NCBI GenBank assembly: GCA_910589555.1
Contig: CAJUTE010000005.1
Location: 40,768 to 104,767, forward strand
DNA length: 64,000 bases
From: an uncultured Muribaculum sp.
GTDB lineage: Bacteria > Bacteroidota > Bacteroidia > Bacteroidales > Muribaculaceae
Direction of reading: 5' to 3'
Translations under genes and position numbers: made by a program
The notes under the pieces: generated by a model
The model's input: only the letters and a program-made list of their open reading frames with translations
Database searches by the model: none
Told to the model about the DNA's origin: nothing
In this document: positions 17,704 to 25,114 of the stretch, in pieces
Numbering within the stretch: the stretch's first letter is position 1
Layout of the letters: each line of letters begins with the position of its first letter

Positions 17704-18462
17704 ATGAAAAAAATTTTTACTCTAATGGCAGCAGCCGTTATGGCTGTCAGTGCAAATGCAGGCACATCTGAATTCATTGTTACTGAAAAAGCTACACCGG
17801 CTCAGCGAATTGACCTCGCAGGTCTTACTGTAGTTCTCGGCGGTCAGAAGTGTGTAGACAAAGCCGGAGAAGACAACGGCGCAGATGTTTGGAAAGATTT
17901 GAAAAACGGATCTATTTCAGTAGCCGGCGTTGACTTCACTAACTACATGGTTTCAGGTGACAACGCTCGTGGTGCTGATTTCGCAGCAGGAACATCAGCT
18001 CGTGTTTACGGCGGCTACATAGAATACATTCCTTCGATTGATGGTACTCTTTACACTGTTTTCAATATTCCTTCCGGCAAAGGCATTATTTTCTCTGAAA
18101 TAAACGCTGCTAACGAAGCAGGCACCAATATTCTTCTTGGCGCATCTCCTGCCGCTGTTATTTACAATGCCGAGGGCACTGCTGTTGCTCTTGATGAAAG
18201 TGGTGTTGCTCAATCCGATTCAAAGGCTATGGCTTATATCAAGGCTGAAGTTAAAGCCGGCAGCACTTACTACTTCTCTTTCAGCGGTTCAAAAACTTCT
18301 TTTGGCGGATGCGTATTTGAATATACCGGAACTGCCGGAATCGAAGATGTAACTGTTGCTGAAGATGAAAACGCTCCCATGTACAACCTTCAGGGCGTAC
18401 AGGTTGACGAAAACTACAAAGGAATCGTCATCAAAAACGGCAAGAAATACTTGAACAAGTAA
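17704..18462 (+). CDS. Secreted protein with short C-terminal sorting-like tail (252 aa)
   Basis: I do not recognise the body of this protein. It has a clear signal peptide (MKKIFTLMAAAVMAVSANA, residues 1-19), a beta-rich core rich in Gly and Ala, and ends with PMYNLQGVQVDENYKGIVIKNGKKYLNK, which resembles the short C-terminal domains seen on many exported Prevotella/Muribaculaceae proteins and related to type IX secretion type A signals. It has its own promoter and two hairpins downstream, so it is probably a monocistronic, well-expressed gene. It separates the two convergent cob clusters. The codon use looks biased towards abundant codons by eye. Confidence 0.75.
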   Translation: MKKIFTLMAAAVMAVSANAGTSEFIVTEKATPAQRIDLAGLTVVLGGQKCVDKAGEDNGADVWKDLKNGSISVAGVDFTNYMVSGDNARGADFAAGTSARVYGGYIEYIPSIDGTLYTVFNIPSGKGIIFSEINAANEAGTNILLGASPAAVIYNAEGTAVALDESGVAQSDSKAMAYIKAEVKAGSTYYFSFSGSKTSFGGCVFEYTGTAGIEDVTVAEDENAPMYNLQGVQVDENYKGIVIKNGKKYLNK

Positions 18463-18478
18463 TCAACCACAACAAATC

Positions 18479-18498
18479 AGCCGGAAATCCATCCGGCT
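18479..18498 (+). terminator. Hairpin just after the secreted 252-aa gene
   Basis: AGCCGGA and TCCGGCT pair perfectly around a 6-nt loop, 17 bp after the stop codon. No T-run follows directly; it is probably part of a double-hairpin 3' end together with the next terminator. Confidence 0.5.
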
Positions 18499-18505
18499 AC
18501 ACCAT

Positions 18506-18546
18506 AAGCGGACGCAACCCTAATCGGTTATGTCCGCTTTTCTTTT
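18506..18546 (+). terminator. Intrinsic terminator after the secreted 252-aa gene
   Basis: AAGCGGAC (18506-18513) and GTCCGCTT (18532-18539) pair perfectly, with an inner AACC/GGTT stem, followed by TTCTTTT. This is a good intrinsic terminator for the plus-strand gene. Confidence 0.8.
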
Positions 18547-18599
18547 CCTCTGCCAATCATCATCAGCCCCATTAGATAAAACGTATCCGATAAAATTAA

Positions 18600-18905
18600 G
18601 AAATAACCCTATATAGTTCACGCGTATAAGAAGCTACATACATTTTTCCGGACAGAGACCCATAGCCGTGAAACGGCTAAATAATTTAAGCACCGCCACG
18701 AGGCGACAGCCGAGGTGCGGTGTAAGATGAGACAAATGGTCGGGCATCGAAGATGCCCTCCAGTCCATGCCGTATCATCAGTATGGCAAAACAGTCTCGC
18801 CCCATTCGGGACTCGTGCCCGATAGAGACGTACCACCCTCCCCCGGCTTCACTTTGCTCAGCCGAGGATATATACAGACCCGTGCCTGACGGCACTTAGT
18901 TCACT
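18600..18905. repeat. Hairpin-dense 300-bp non-coding element (structured RNA or interspersed repeat)
   Basis: The stretch 18547-18972 has no convincing gene. From about 18600 to 18905 it contains a chain of stem-loops: AGCCG/CGGCT (about 18663-18679), an imperfect GCACCGC/GCGGTGT stem (about 18690-18722), GGGCATC/GATGCCC with a 3-nt loop (about 18744-18760), GTCTC/GAGAC enclosing CGGG/CCCG (about 18792-18827), CGGC/GCCG (about 18845-18865) and GTGCC/GGCAC (about 18882-18895). Base composition is GC-richer than its flanks. Short open frames cross it but lack start context. It could be a small RNA or a dispersed repeat; a genome-wide copy count would tell. Confidence 0.45.
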
Positions 18906-18972
18906 TGATATAGATTTATTGCACTAACCCTTACTTGATTTTACCGGATAACTCCAATAACACCTTATCTAC

Positions 18973-19893
18973 TCATATAATCATCCGCATCAAGGCGGTC
19001 AAAAACACCATGATAAGCTCGGAGCGACGGTTTATTTTCACACCCGTCACCATATCTTCCGATGAAAAATCCCTCGGATTATCGCCGATATAAGGCTTCA
19101 CCACCTCTTCCCCGAAATAATCATGCGGACCTCCAAACCGGCAATCGAGCACCGAGGCAAGAGCCGCTTCAGGGAATCCGCTGTTGGGGCTGGCATGGGC
19201 AGGTCCATATTTCAGCACATTACGGAAATGACGCAGCGAGCCTGATGAAATCACCATCAACAGTGCGGTGAGACGTGCCGGAATATAATTGGCGACATCG
19301 TCAATACGCGCGGCAACACAGCCAAACTCACGGTAACGCTCGTTGCGATAACCTATCATTGAATCAAGAGTGTTGACCATTTTATAGGCAAGCATTCCCG
19401 GCAGACCGAGGATCCCATACCAGAAAAGTGGAGCAATAACCCCGTCAGAAAGATTTTCGGCGAGTGTTTCCAATGCCGCCGCTCTAACCTCTCGGTCAGA
19501 CAGAGATTCGGTGTCACGCCCCACAATCCTTGCCACTTGCCGTCGTCCGGCTTCAAGCGACACATCAAGAGCGCGAGCCACTCCCGTCACTTCACGTATT
19601 AGCGTTGTTCCGGCAAGACAATAAAACACGCCTACGACCTCTACCGCCACACGCAAAGCCACAGGCATGGCATTCAGCAAAAAGAATGCAGCACAGAATA
19701 CCACTACTATCAACCCCACGGCAACAATGCCCCCCTTAAGACGGCGATGAGCTCCGCGATTAAACCTATATTCAAAAAAAGAGATCATTTTGCCAAAGCC
19801 CACTATGGGGTGAGGCAAACGGACAGGATCGCCAAAAATCAAATCCAGAAACCATCCGCCGAACAACGGCAACAACGCTACAACATATTCCAT
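18973..19893 (-). CDS. cbiB: Adenosylcobinamide-phosphate synthase CbiB (CobD in the Pseudomonas nomenclature)
   Basis: A 306-residue membrane protein with the CbiB signature FGDPVRLPHPIVGFGKMISFFE (residues 19-40), the ALETLAENLSDGVIAPLFWY motif (about 144-163) and AYKMVNTLDSMIGYRNERY. It amidates adenosylcobyric acid with aminopropanol (phosphate) to give adenosylcobinamide (phosphate). It is the last gene of a minus-strand run cobQ-cobD-cbiB and overlaps cobD by 16 bp. Confidence 0.93.
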   Translation of the reverse strand: MEYVVALLPLFGGWFLDLIFGDPVRLPHPIVGFGKMISFFEYRFNRGAHRRLKGGIVAVGLIVVVFCAAFFLLNAMPVALRVAVEVVGVFYCLAGTTLIREVTGVARALDVSLEAGRRQVARIVGRDTESLSDREVRAAALETLAENLSDGVIAPLFWYGILGLPGMLAYKMVNTLDSMIGYRNERYREFGCVAARIDDVANYIPARLTALLMVISSGSLRHFRNVLKYGPAHASPNSGFPEAALASVLDCRFGGPHDYFGEEVVKPYIGDNPRDFSSEDMVTGVKINRRSELIMVFLTALMRMII

Positions 19894-20876
19894 CGTTCAA
19901 TAGCTTTTATCAACATATCATTTTCCTCAGGCGACTGCACGGAGATGCGGAAATGCCGCCCGCTCAATCCTGAAAAATTAGACGCATCACGAATCAAAAT
20001 CCCATGTTCGTCAATCAAATATTCCTTGAGCTGCGATGCCGATTTGCACTCCGGAGTCTCACACAAGAAAAACGGCGTAGCCATAGGCGATGCCTTTATC
20101 CCTATACTTGTCAACCGCTCCCCTACTCGCCGTGCTTCATCAAGCAGCATCGGCAGCGGCAACCGATACTCCTCGGCATGATCCAAAAGATATATTCCGG
20201 CATCAATCCCGAGCTGACTCACAGTCCATGGACGTGCATTGGCACGCATACGAATTATCAGCTCCGCATTGCCAACCATATATCCCAACCTCAACCCCGG
20301 AACACCAAACCGCTTTGTAAACGAGCCGATAAGTATCACATTGCCCATAGCCGACGCATCGGCAGGTGAAAGCAATGGCGCTTCAGTATATTCAGAATAA
20401 GATTGATCTATGACCACCACTTTTTCCGGATTGCAGCTTGCCATATCACGCAGCCTCGCTCTATCCACCACCTCGCCGGTAGGATTGTTAGGGTTGCATA
20501 TCCACACCAATCCGGCATCCTCAACATCATTGCAGAAATCATGACCGGCTATCTCACACGCATCATGATACTCGCTGAATGTGGGACGGCTCATGATCCA
20601 TGAGCTGCCACGATGGAAGCAATCAGCTATGCGATAGATGGCATCGGTCGCGCCTGCCGTCACTATCACACACCTCTCATCCACATCCAGATCACGGGCA
20701 AGCCTTCTTTCGAGCGAGAACGGAGCCGGCTCAGGATAAGATGTCATGCACCCGAGTCTTCCGGCAAGATACCCCTTGAGTCCGTCATGATTGAACCGGC
20801 AATATATGTTGCTGCTGAAATTGCTCTTGACCTTATCACCATAGCGGTACAGGTCATCGCCATGCCCTTCTATCAT
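19878..20876 (-). CDS. cobD: Threonine-phosphate decarboxylase (PLP enzyme)
   Basis: A 332-residue fold-type I PLP enzyme with GATDAIYRIADCF, CNPNNPTGEVVDR (about 155-168), DQSYSEYTEA and the Schiff-base Lys in GSFTKRFGVPGLRLGYMVG (about 208-226). It opens with MIEGHGDDLYRYGDKVKSNFSSN, typical of the CobD group that resembles histidinol-phosphate aminotransferase. It makes (R)-1-amino-2-propanol phosphate for CbiB. Its location between cobQ and cbiB favours CobD over HisC. It overlaps cobQ by 4 bp. Confidence 0.9.
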   Translation of the reverse strand: MIEGHGDDLYRYGDKVKSNFSSNIYCRFNHDGLKGYLAGRLGCMTSYPEPAPFSLERRLARDLDVDERCVIVTAGATDAIYRIADCFHRGSSWIMSRPTFSEYHDACEIAGHDFCNDVEDAGLVWICNPNNPTGEVVDRARLRDMASCNPEKVVVIDQSYSEYTEAPLLSPADASAMGNVILIGSFTKRFGVPGLRLGYMVGNAELIIRMRANARPWTVSQLGIDAGIYLLDHAEEYRLPLPMLLDEARRVGERLTSIGIKASPMATPFFLCETPECKSASQLKEYLIDEHGILIRDASNFSGLSGRHFRISVQSPEENDMLIKAIERWNML

Positions 20877-22354
20877 CGCGCTCCCATTATTTCATAAAGT
20901 TTATCCATGTCAAGATACTCTCTCACCCGTTCAGCCAGAAGATCATATTGCGACTCCTTGAAAGCGGCATAATCAGTCACGGCACCCTCAATCCCATCCT
21001 TTTTATATGGAGCAAGAATACGGTCGATCATCTCATCATGGTCAAGCACACCATGCATATATGATCCCATACACTTCTCATCAGCCACGCAACCGTCGGT
21101 AGTTCCGTCGGCATAATAGATCATTGGCGGCACACACTCATCTTCTATCACACTTCGCCCTTGGTGAATCTCGTAACCGTCAAGCATTTTCCCGCCGGGA
21201 GTCAATGAGAAACGCTTGCGCTCAGTGATCTTCGCCTCGGTTATCACAGTAGAGACCGGAAGCAGCCCCAAGCCGTTGACACGCCCCGGTTTCCCCTCGA
21301 TGCCATCAGGATCGCTAATCTCCTTACCGAGCATCTGATAGCCTCCGCATATTCCCAAGACCGTTTTGCCTCGCCGGCGTGATTCGAGTATAGCCTGCTC
21401 TATGCCGGAATTTCTCACGGCTACAAGATCGGAAATGGTCGACTTTGTGCCGGGCAATATGATTATGTCGGCTTTCCTGACCTCATCAGGTGAAAATGTA
21501 TAATACAGATTCACCCCGTCACGGGCGGCAAGCCTATCGAAATCGGTAAAATTAGACAGTCTTGGAAGACGTATGACGGCGACATTCACCACACCCTCCC
21601 CGGCAGTAGTGTTCATTTTGGAAAGCGCCACCGAATCCTCAGCTTCTATGCTGATATCGTCCATATAAGGCAGCACTCCCAACACCGGCACTCCGCATAT
21701 ATCCTCAATCATGCGCCTGCCGGAATCAAAGAGCCGCATATCGCCACGGAATTTATTGACAATTATACCGCGTATCAGTTTTCTGTCATCAGGCGACTGC
21801 AACATTATCGACCCGTAGAGAGAGGCAAACACTCCTCCGCGGTCAATGTCGGCTACAAGCAGCACCGCCGCATCGGCATGACGCGCCATCGGGATATTCA
21901 CCAGATCGGTATCCTTAAGGTTAATCTCGGCAATGCTGCCTGCACCCTCCATGACTATAGGGTTGTACTGCATGGCAAGACGATCAAACGCCTTGCAGGC
22001 TTCTTCACGAAGCCTTTCGCGTCCATCGCCATGGTAGTATTCATAAGCATCACGGTTGCCTATCGGCTTACCGTTGAGCACCACTTGCGACATTCGGTCG
22101 CCCGACGGTTTAAGCAGAATAGGATTCATATCGGTGACGCATTCAATCCCAGCGGCTTCAGCTTGCACCGCTTGCGCCCTTCCTATCTCGCCACCATCGG
22201 CGGTAGCAAATGAGTTGAGAGCCATATTCTGAGCCTTGAAAGGAGCGGGATGATAACCATCCTGTAGAAATATGCGGCACAACGCAGCGGCAATGAGGCT
22301 TTTGCCCACATCGCTTCCTGTGCCGCCGAGCATGATCGGTTTTAATGTTGTCAT
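20873..22354 (-). CDS. cobQ: Cobyric acid synthase
   Basis: A 493-residue glutamine-dependent amidotransferase. The N-terminal ATPase domain has GGTGSDVGKSLIAAALCR (residues 10-27) and VADIDRGGVFASLYGS; the C-terminal glutaminase domain has the nucleophile in LGICGGYQMLG (about 336-346) and the His of YMHGVLDHDE (about 443). CobQ amidates four side chains of adenosylcobyrinic acid diamide. It is 9 bp downstream of a small TPR gene, and no cobalamin riboswitch was found upstream of either. Confidence 0.95.
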   Translation of the reverse strand: MTTLKPIMLGGTGSDVGKSLIAAALCRIFLQDGYHPAPFKAQNMALNSFATADGGEIGRAQAVQAEAAGIECVTDMNPILLKPSGDRMSQVVLNGKPIGNRDAYEYYHGDGRERLREEACKAFDRLAMQYNPIVMEGAGSIAEINLKDTDLVNIPMARHADAAVLLVADIDRGGVFASLYGSIMLQSPDDRKLIRGIIVNKFRGDMRLFDSGRRMIEDICGVPVLGVLPYMDDISIEAEDSVALSKMNTTAGEGVVNVAVIRLPRLSNFTDFDRLAARDGVNLYYTFSPDEVRKADIIILPGTKSTISDLVAVRNSGIEQAILESRRRGKTVLGICGGYQMLGKEISDPDGIEGKPGRVNGLGLLPVSTVITEAKITERKRFSLTPGGKMLDGYEIHQGRSVIEDECVPPMIYYADGTTDGCVADEKCMGSYMHGVLDHDEMIDRILAPYKKDGIEGAVTDYAAFKESQYDLLAERVREYLDMDKLYEIMGAR

Positions 22355-22363
22355 AAGCTGATG

Positions 22364-22636
22364 TCAGGGGTTATAAAGATCACGGTTATAAAATGACATT
22401 ATCTCCATCGATTGACGCAACGCCTCGGCTGCCGGAGAAGAGCTGTCGAGTGACACCGCGCGATTATAATCGCTTATAGCCTCACGCTTTCTTCCAAGCC
22501 GCCAATGCAGCTTCCCGCGCTCAAAATAAGCTTCCGCATCATCGGAATCAGCTGAAATCATCTGATTTAGCTCAACAATAGCCCCTTCTAAATCATTATT
22601 CTTAATAAGAGAGTTTATTTTGTCGGATAATTCCAT
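22364..22636 (-). CDS. Small tetratricopeptide-repeat protein (90 aa)
   Basis: The start MELSDKINSLIKNN at 22636 gives 90 residues; longer frames would run into the divergent promoter. Two helices are followed by one clear TPR unit, AEAYFERGKLHWRLGRKREAISDYNRAVSLDSSSPA (about residues 36-72). It is cytosolic and without a signal peptide. It precedes cobQ by 9 bp and may lead that operon, but no functional connection with B12 is evident. Role unknown. Confidence 0.75.
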   Translation of the reverse strand: MELSDKINSLIKNNDLEGAIVELNQMISADSDDAEAYFERGKLHWRLGRKREAISDYNRAVSLDSSSPAAEALRQSMEIMSFYNRDLYNP

Positions 22637-22653
22637 AATTATTCTTACTTTTG
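22619..22653 (+). promoter_or_regulatory. Promoter of the phytase-like gene
   Basis: TTTG at 22619-22622 and TACTTTTG at 22646-22653 (TAnnTTTG) with a 23-nt gap lie 20 bp before the chosen start codon at 22674. The -33 box sits within the start of the divergent TPR gene. Confidence 0.55.
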
Positions 22654-22673
22654 ACAACACAAATTTAACTACT

Positions 22674-23936
22674 ATGTCACGAATTACCTCGCTTCTGTCA
22701 GGATTATTTTTAATATCGGCTCCTGCCTTTGCCTCACAACCGATGACCACATCATTCAACTCGACACAATGCGAGGGTAGCGCCACCCCCTATCCGATTC
22801 CGTCGGAAATCATAGCCTACCCCGACTCATTGAAGCCGATAATGATCAATCATGTGAGCCGCCACGGGGCTCGATTCCCTTCATCGGCAAAGCGCACTAC
22901 CGAGATGAGGCTGGCGCTGATGCACGCCGACTCGATAGGAACAATCACTGACAAAGGACGGCAATTCCTCGACATTGTGAACCTCATCATGGACAAAAGC
23001 AAAAATCAGTGGGGAGCACTCGACTCACTCGGAATGGCGGAACAGCGCGGAATAGCCGCACGAATGTACACCTCCTATCCGCAACTCTTTGACAACGCTA
23101 CTGTCCACGCCCTATCATCCTACGCTCCGCGATGCATTATGAGCATGTACTCGTTCACCCATCAGTTGGCGCGCATGAACAATCACATCAAGATCTACAC
23201 ATCGTCAGGGCGACAGAATTCGCCACTCATGCGCCCCTTCGACCTCGACGCCGATTATCTTGACTACCGCAAGGAGGAGCCTTACAAAGAAGCCTACGAG
23301 GCATACTTCCGTTCAATCGTCTCCCCGGAACCGGCTCGACGCATCCTCGGCGAAAATTATCCCCTCGACGACAAGCACTTGCAGGACATAACACGCACCG
23401 AGTTTGCCATACTTGCCGGAATGAGCGCCATGGGGCTACAGTGTGACATACTGCAATTCTTCACCGAAGAAGAGATGAACCGTGCATGGGAGGCTAACAA
23501 TCTGAGCCAATATCTCACACGCACAGCCAACACATTCTCCTCCGTGCCCGCTGAAATAGCTGCCGACCTGCTTGAAAACCTCATCTCCACCACCGACGAT
23601 GTTGTGACCGGCAACTCCGACAACCGCGTACAGCTCCGTTTCGGCCATGCCGAAACCATGATGCCGCTGCTCTCGCTCATGCGATTGAAAGGATGCTATT
23701 ACCTAACCAACTATTTTGACACCGTCGCCTCCCACTGGCACAACTTCTATGTGGTTCCGATGGCATCCAATCTGCAGATCATCCTGTTCCGCTCGGCAAA
23801 AGGCAAAACCTACGCGCGCTTCGACCTCAACGAAGTCCCGGTGCCGCTACTTCCCGACTCCGAAGAAATCTACATTCCCTGGGAACGAGCCAAGAGCTAC
23901 CTCAACACCTGCCTCCCCGAATACCGCCGCCTATAA
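22674..23936 (+). CDS. Histidine-type acid phosphatase, MINPP/phytase-like, exported
   Basis: From ATG 22674 the product has 420 residues, beginning with a signal peptide (MSRITSLLSGLFLISAPAFA). The histidine-acid-phosphatase motif is NHVSRHGARFP (about residues 56-66), and near the C-terminus FGHAETMMPLL carries the HAE proton-donor triad typical of multiple inositol-polyphosphate phosphatases rather than the HD of AppA-type phytases. It probably releases phosphate from inositol phosphates such as phytate in the periplasm or outer vesicles, like the enzyme known from Bacteroides thetaiotaomicron. Phosphate-dependent control is not visible. It is divergent from the TPR-cobQ run. Confidence 0.85.
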   Translation: MSRITSLLSGLFLISAPAFASQPMTTSFNSTQCEGSATPYPIPSEIIAYPDSLKPIMINHVSRHGARFPSSAKRTTEMRLALMHADSIGTITDKGRQFLDIVNLIMDKSKNQWGALDSLGMAEQRGIAARMYTSYPQLFDNATVHALSSYAPRCIMSMYSFTHQLARMNNHIKIYTSSGRQNSPLMRPFDLDADYLDYRKEEPYKEAYEAYFRSIVSPEPARRILGENYPLDDKHLQDITRTEFAILAGMSAMGLQCDILQFFTEEEMNRAWEANNLSQYLTRTANTFSSVPAEIAADLLENLISTTDDVVTGNSDNRVQLRFGHAETMMPLLSLMRLKGCYYLTNYFDTVASHWHNFYVVPMASNLQIILFRSAKGKTYARFDLNEVPVPLLPDSEEIYIPWERAKSYLNTCLPEYRRL

Positions 23937-24007
23937 CTCAAAAAACTCAATTCAAAGAAATTGCTCTAAAACATACACTTATATCCAATTATATTATAAA
24001 ATATTTG

Positions 24008-24015
24008 TAAATTTG
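24008..24015 (+). promoter_or_regulatory. -7 element in the gene-poor stretch
   Basis: TAAATTTG matches TAnnTTTG exactly. A -33 TTTG is not obvious at the expected distance. It would start a transcript at about 24022, running into the hairpins and terminator listed below. Confidence 0.45.
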
Positions 24016-24119
24016 CACTTGCTGACCAATTCACGCAGACTGATGAACAACAGAGGCTAAGCTAAATTGAGGCATCCGTGGTCATGGGAATACGTAGGGT
24101 GGGCAAGTTACTGTCATGG

Positions 24120-24139
24120 AATTTTGCCATGGCAAAATT
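24120..24139. repeat. Perfect 20-bp palindrome
   Basis: AATTTTGCCA followed directly by TGGCAAAATT, an uninterrupted inverted repeat with no spacer, about 105 nt after the predicted transcription start. Without a loop it looks more like a dimeric protein-binding site than an RNA hairpin. Confidence 0.6.
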
Positions 24140-24383
24140 ATGGTATGCAAAATAGACATACCGAAAACATTTGAAAAGCGTTTACTCGACGCTCTTTCTT
24201 GACGCTTTGAAACTTCGCAACTTTCTACGGTTAGTCAAGAATGCAGCAAACAGTAGATGTCTTAGTGGATATGTATATTCCGGCAGTTCCGATGCTCAGG
24301 CACCGGCTCTTGTCGCATATCATATTCTGCGTGAGGCTTCTGCAAGTTTGCTCGTTCAACTAACCGGGCAATGCGAAGGCCTC

Positions 24384-24431
24384 AAAGCGTGGAACGGGCA
24401 ACAAGTACGGCTCTCACGCTTTTCTTTTTTT
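24384..24431 (+). terminator. Intrinsic terminator upstream of the small membrane protein gene
   Basis: AAAGCGTG (24384-24391) and CACGCTTT (24415-24422) pair perfectly and are followed by CTTTTTTT. It ends whatever is transcribed from about 24022. Confidence 0.75.
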
Positions 24432-24487
24432 ATAAACCAATCAATAGGTTATCCGGAGAGTCATAGCCATGAAATGTGCAACCGCCT

Positions 24488-25078
24488 ATGACTATTCAAG
24501 GAATGTCATTCTATGACTTCATCGGGAAATTGATTCCGGGCACAATGATTTGGGTGCCGTTACTGACATCTGAGCTTATTTCCGATTTTTCATTATTGGA
24601 AACCATCACCTTCTTCACTTTAATGTTTCTAACCGGATTATTGTGGGATGCTTTTATGAGGATAATTTTCTCTTGGCTGCGCCTGAACAAAACCATGCTT
24701 AAAAATTCCTACAGAAACACCATAAAAAGAAATGGCGATGTAAAAGCATCCTCCGATACTGGTGCAGATCCAAGAGATGATATTCGCACAAAATATTTAA
24801 AATCATACACCAATCTCGAATTTCACTCCATGCTTGGAAATATTCCATGGATTGAAGCACAGGAAAATTTTCTTCGCAACATTTGGCTTATACTGCTTTA
24901 TTTAATCATCATGGATTTCGGGGAGGAATATTTTAGTTATGGCTGCAAAAATATAATCCAAATAGTTTTGATTATCACATACTCTCTCATTCCAATTCTT
25001 TGGTATTTCATGCAAATGAAAATATATGACCTCGTGTGGGAAACGGAACTTTATTTATCTTCTAAAAAAGAGAGATAA
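24488..25078 (+). CDS. Small membrane protein of unknown function (196 aa)
   Basis: The start is uncertain: ATG 24488 (MTIQGMSFYDFIGKLIPG) is preferred; ATG 24476 would add four residues. Hydrophobic segments lie at about residues 13-32, 40-62, 127-147 and 155-178, with a charged cytosolic loop (NTIKRNGDVKASSDTGADPRDD) between the pairs. The N-terminal pattern FYDFIGKLIPG occurs in several uncharacterised Bacteroidales membrane proteins as far as I can recall. It stands between the candidate RNA and the giant surface protein, with AT-rich codon use like the latter. I cannot assign a function. Confidence 0.6.
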   Translation: MTIQGMSFYDFIGKLIPGTMIWVPLLTSELISDFSLLETITFFTLMFLTGLLWDAFMRIIFSWLRLNKTMLKNSYRNTIKRNGDVKASSDTGADPRDDIRTKYLKSYTNLEFHSMLGNIPWIEAQENFLRNIWLILLYLIIMDFGEEYFSYGCKNIIQIVLIITYSLIPILWYFMQMKIYDLVWETELYLSSKKER

Positions 25079-25114
25079 TCCATCCCTAATAATTAAAATT
25101 CAAACCTTAATATA

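Larger units (their letters stand above)
24022..24431 (+). ncRNA. Candidate structured transcript with own promoter and terminator
   Basis: The 539 bp between 23937 and 24475 hold no convincing protein gene, but a -7 box at 24008, a perfect 20-nt palindrome (24120-24139), a GGTATG/CATACC hairpin (24142-24162), AGCGT/ACGCT pairing (about 24175-24215) and a strong terminator (24384-24431) form a self-contained unit of about 400 nt. It does not match the conserved core of tmRNA or RNase P RNA that I can recall. A decayed gene or mobile-element remnant is the main alternative. Confidence 0.35.

Noticed and set aside
18618..18895. Two short minus-strand open frames (72 and 69 codons) in the hairpin-rich element
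   Set aside because: They overlap each other and the stem-loops, have no start context or family resemblance, and Cys/Trp/Arg-rich composition typical of translated non-coding DNA.
22637..22673. Cobalamin riboswitch before the TPR-cobQ run
   Set aside because: The space is only 37 bp and is taken by the divergent promoter.
24022..24431. tmRNA or RNase P RNA
   Set aside because: Neither the tRNA-like ends and tag frame of tmRNA nor the conserved GAGGAAAGTCC-type core of RNase P RNA can be found.
24171..24491. Open frame of 106 codons in the gene-poor stretch
   Set aside because: It runs through the intrinsic terminator at 24384-24431 and shows no recognisable domain; an RNA or relic fits better.
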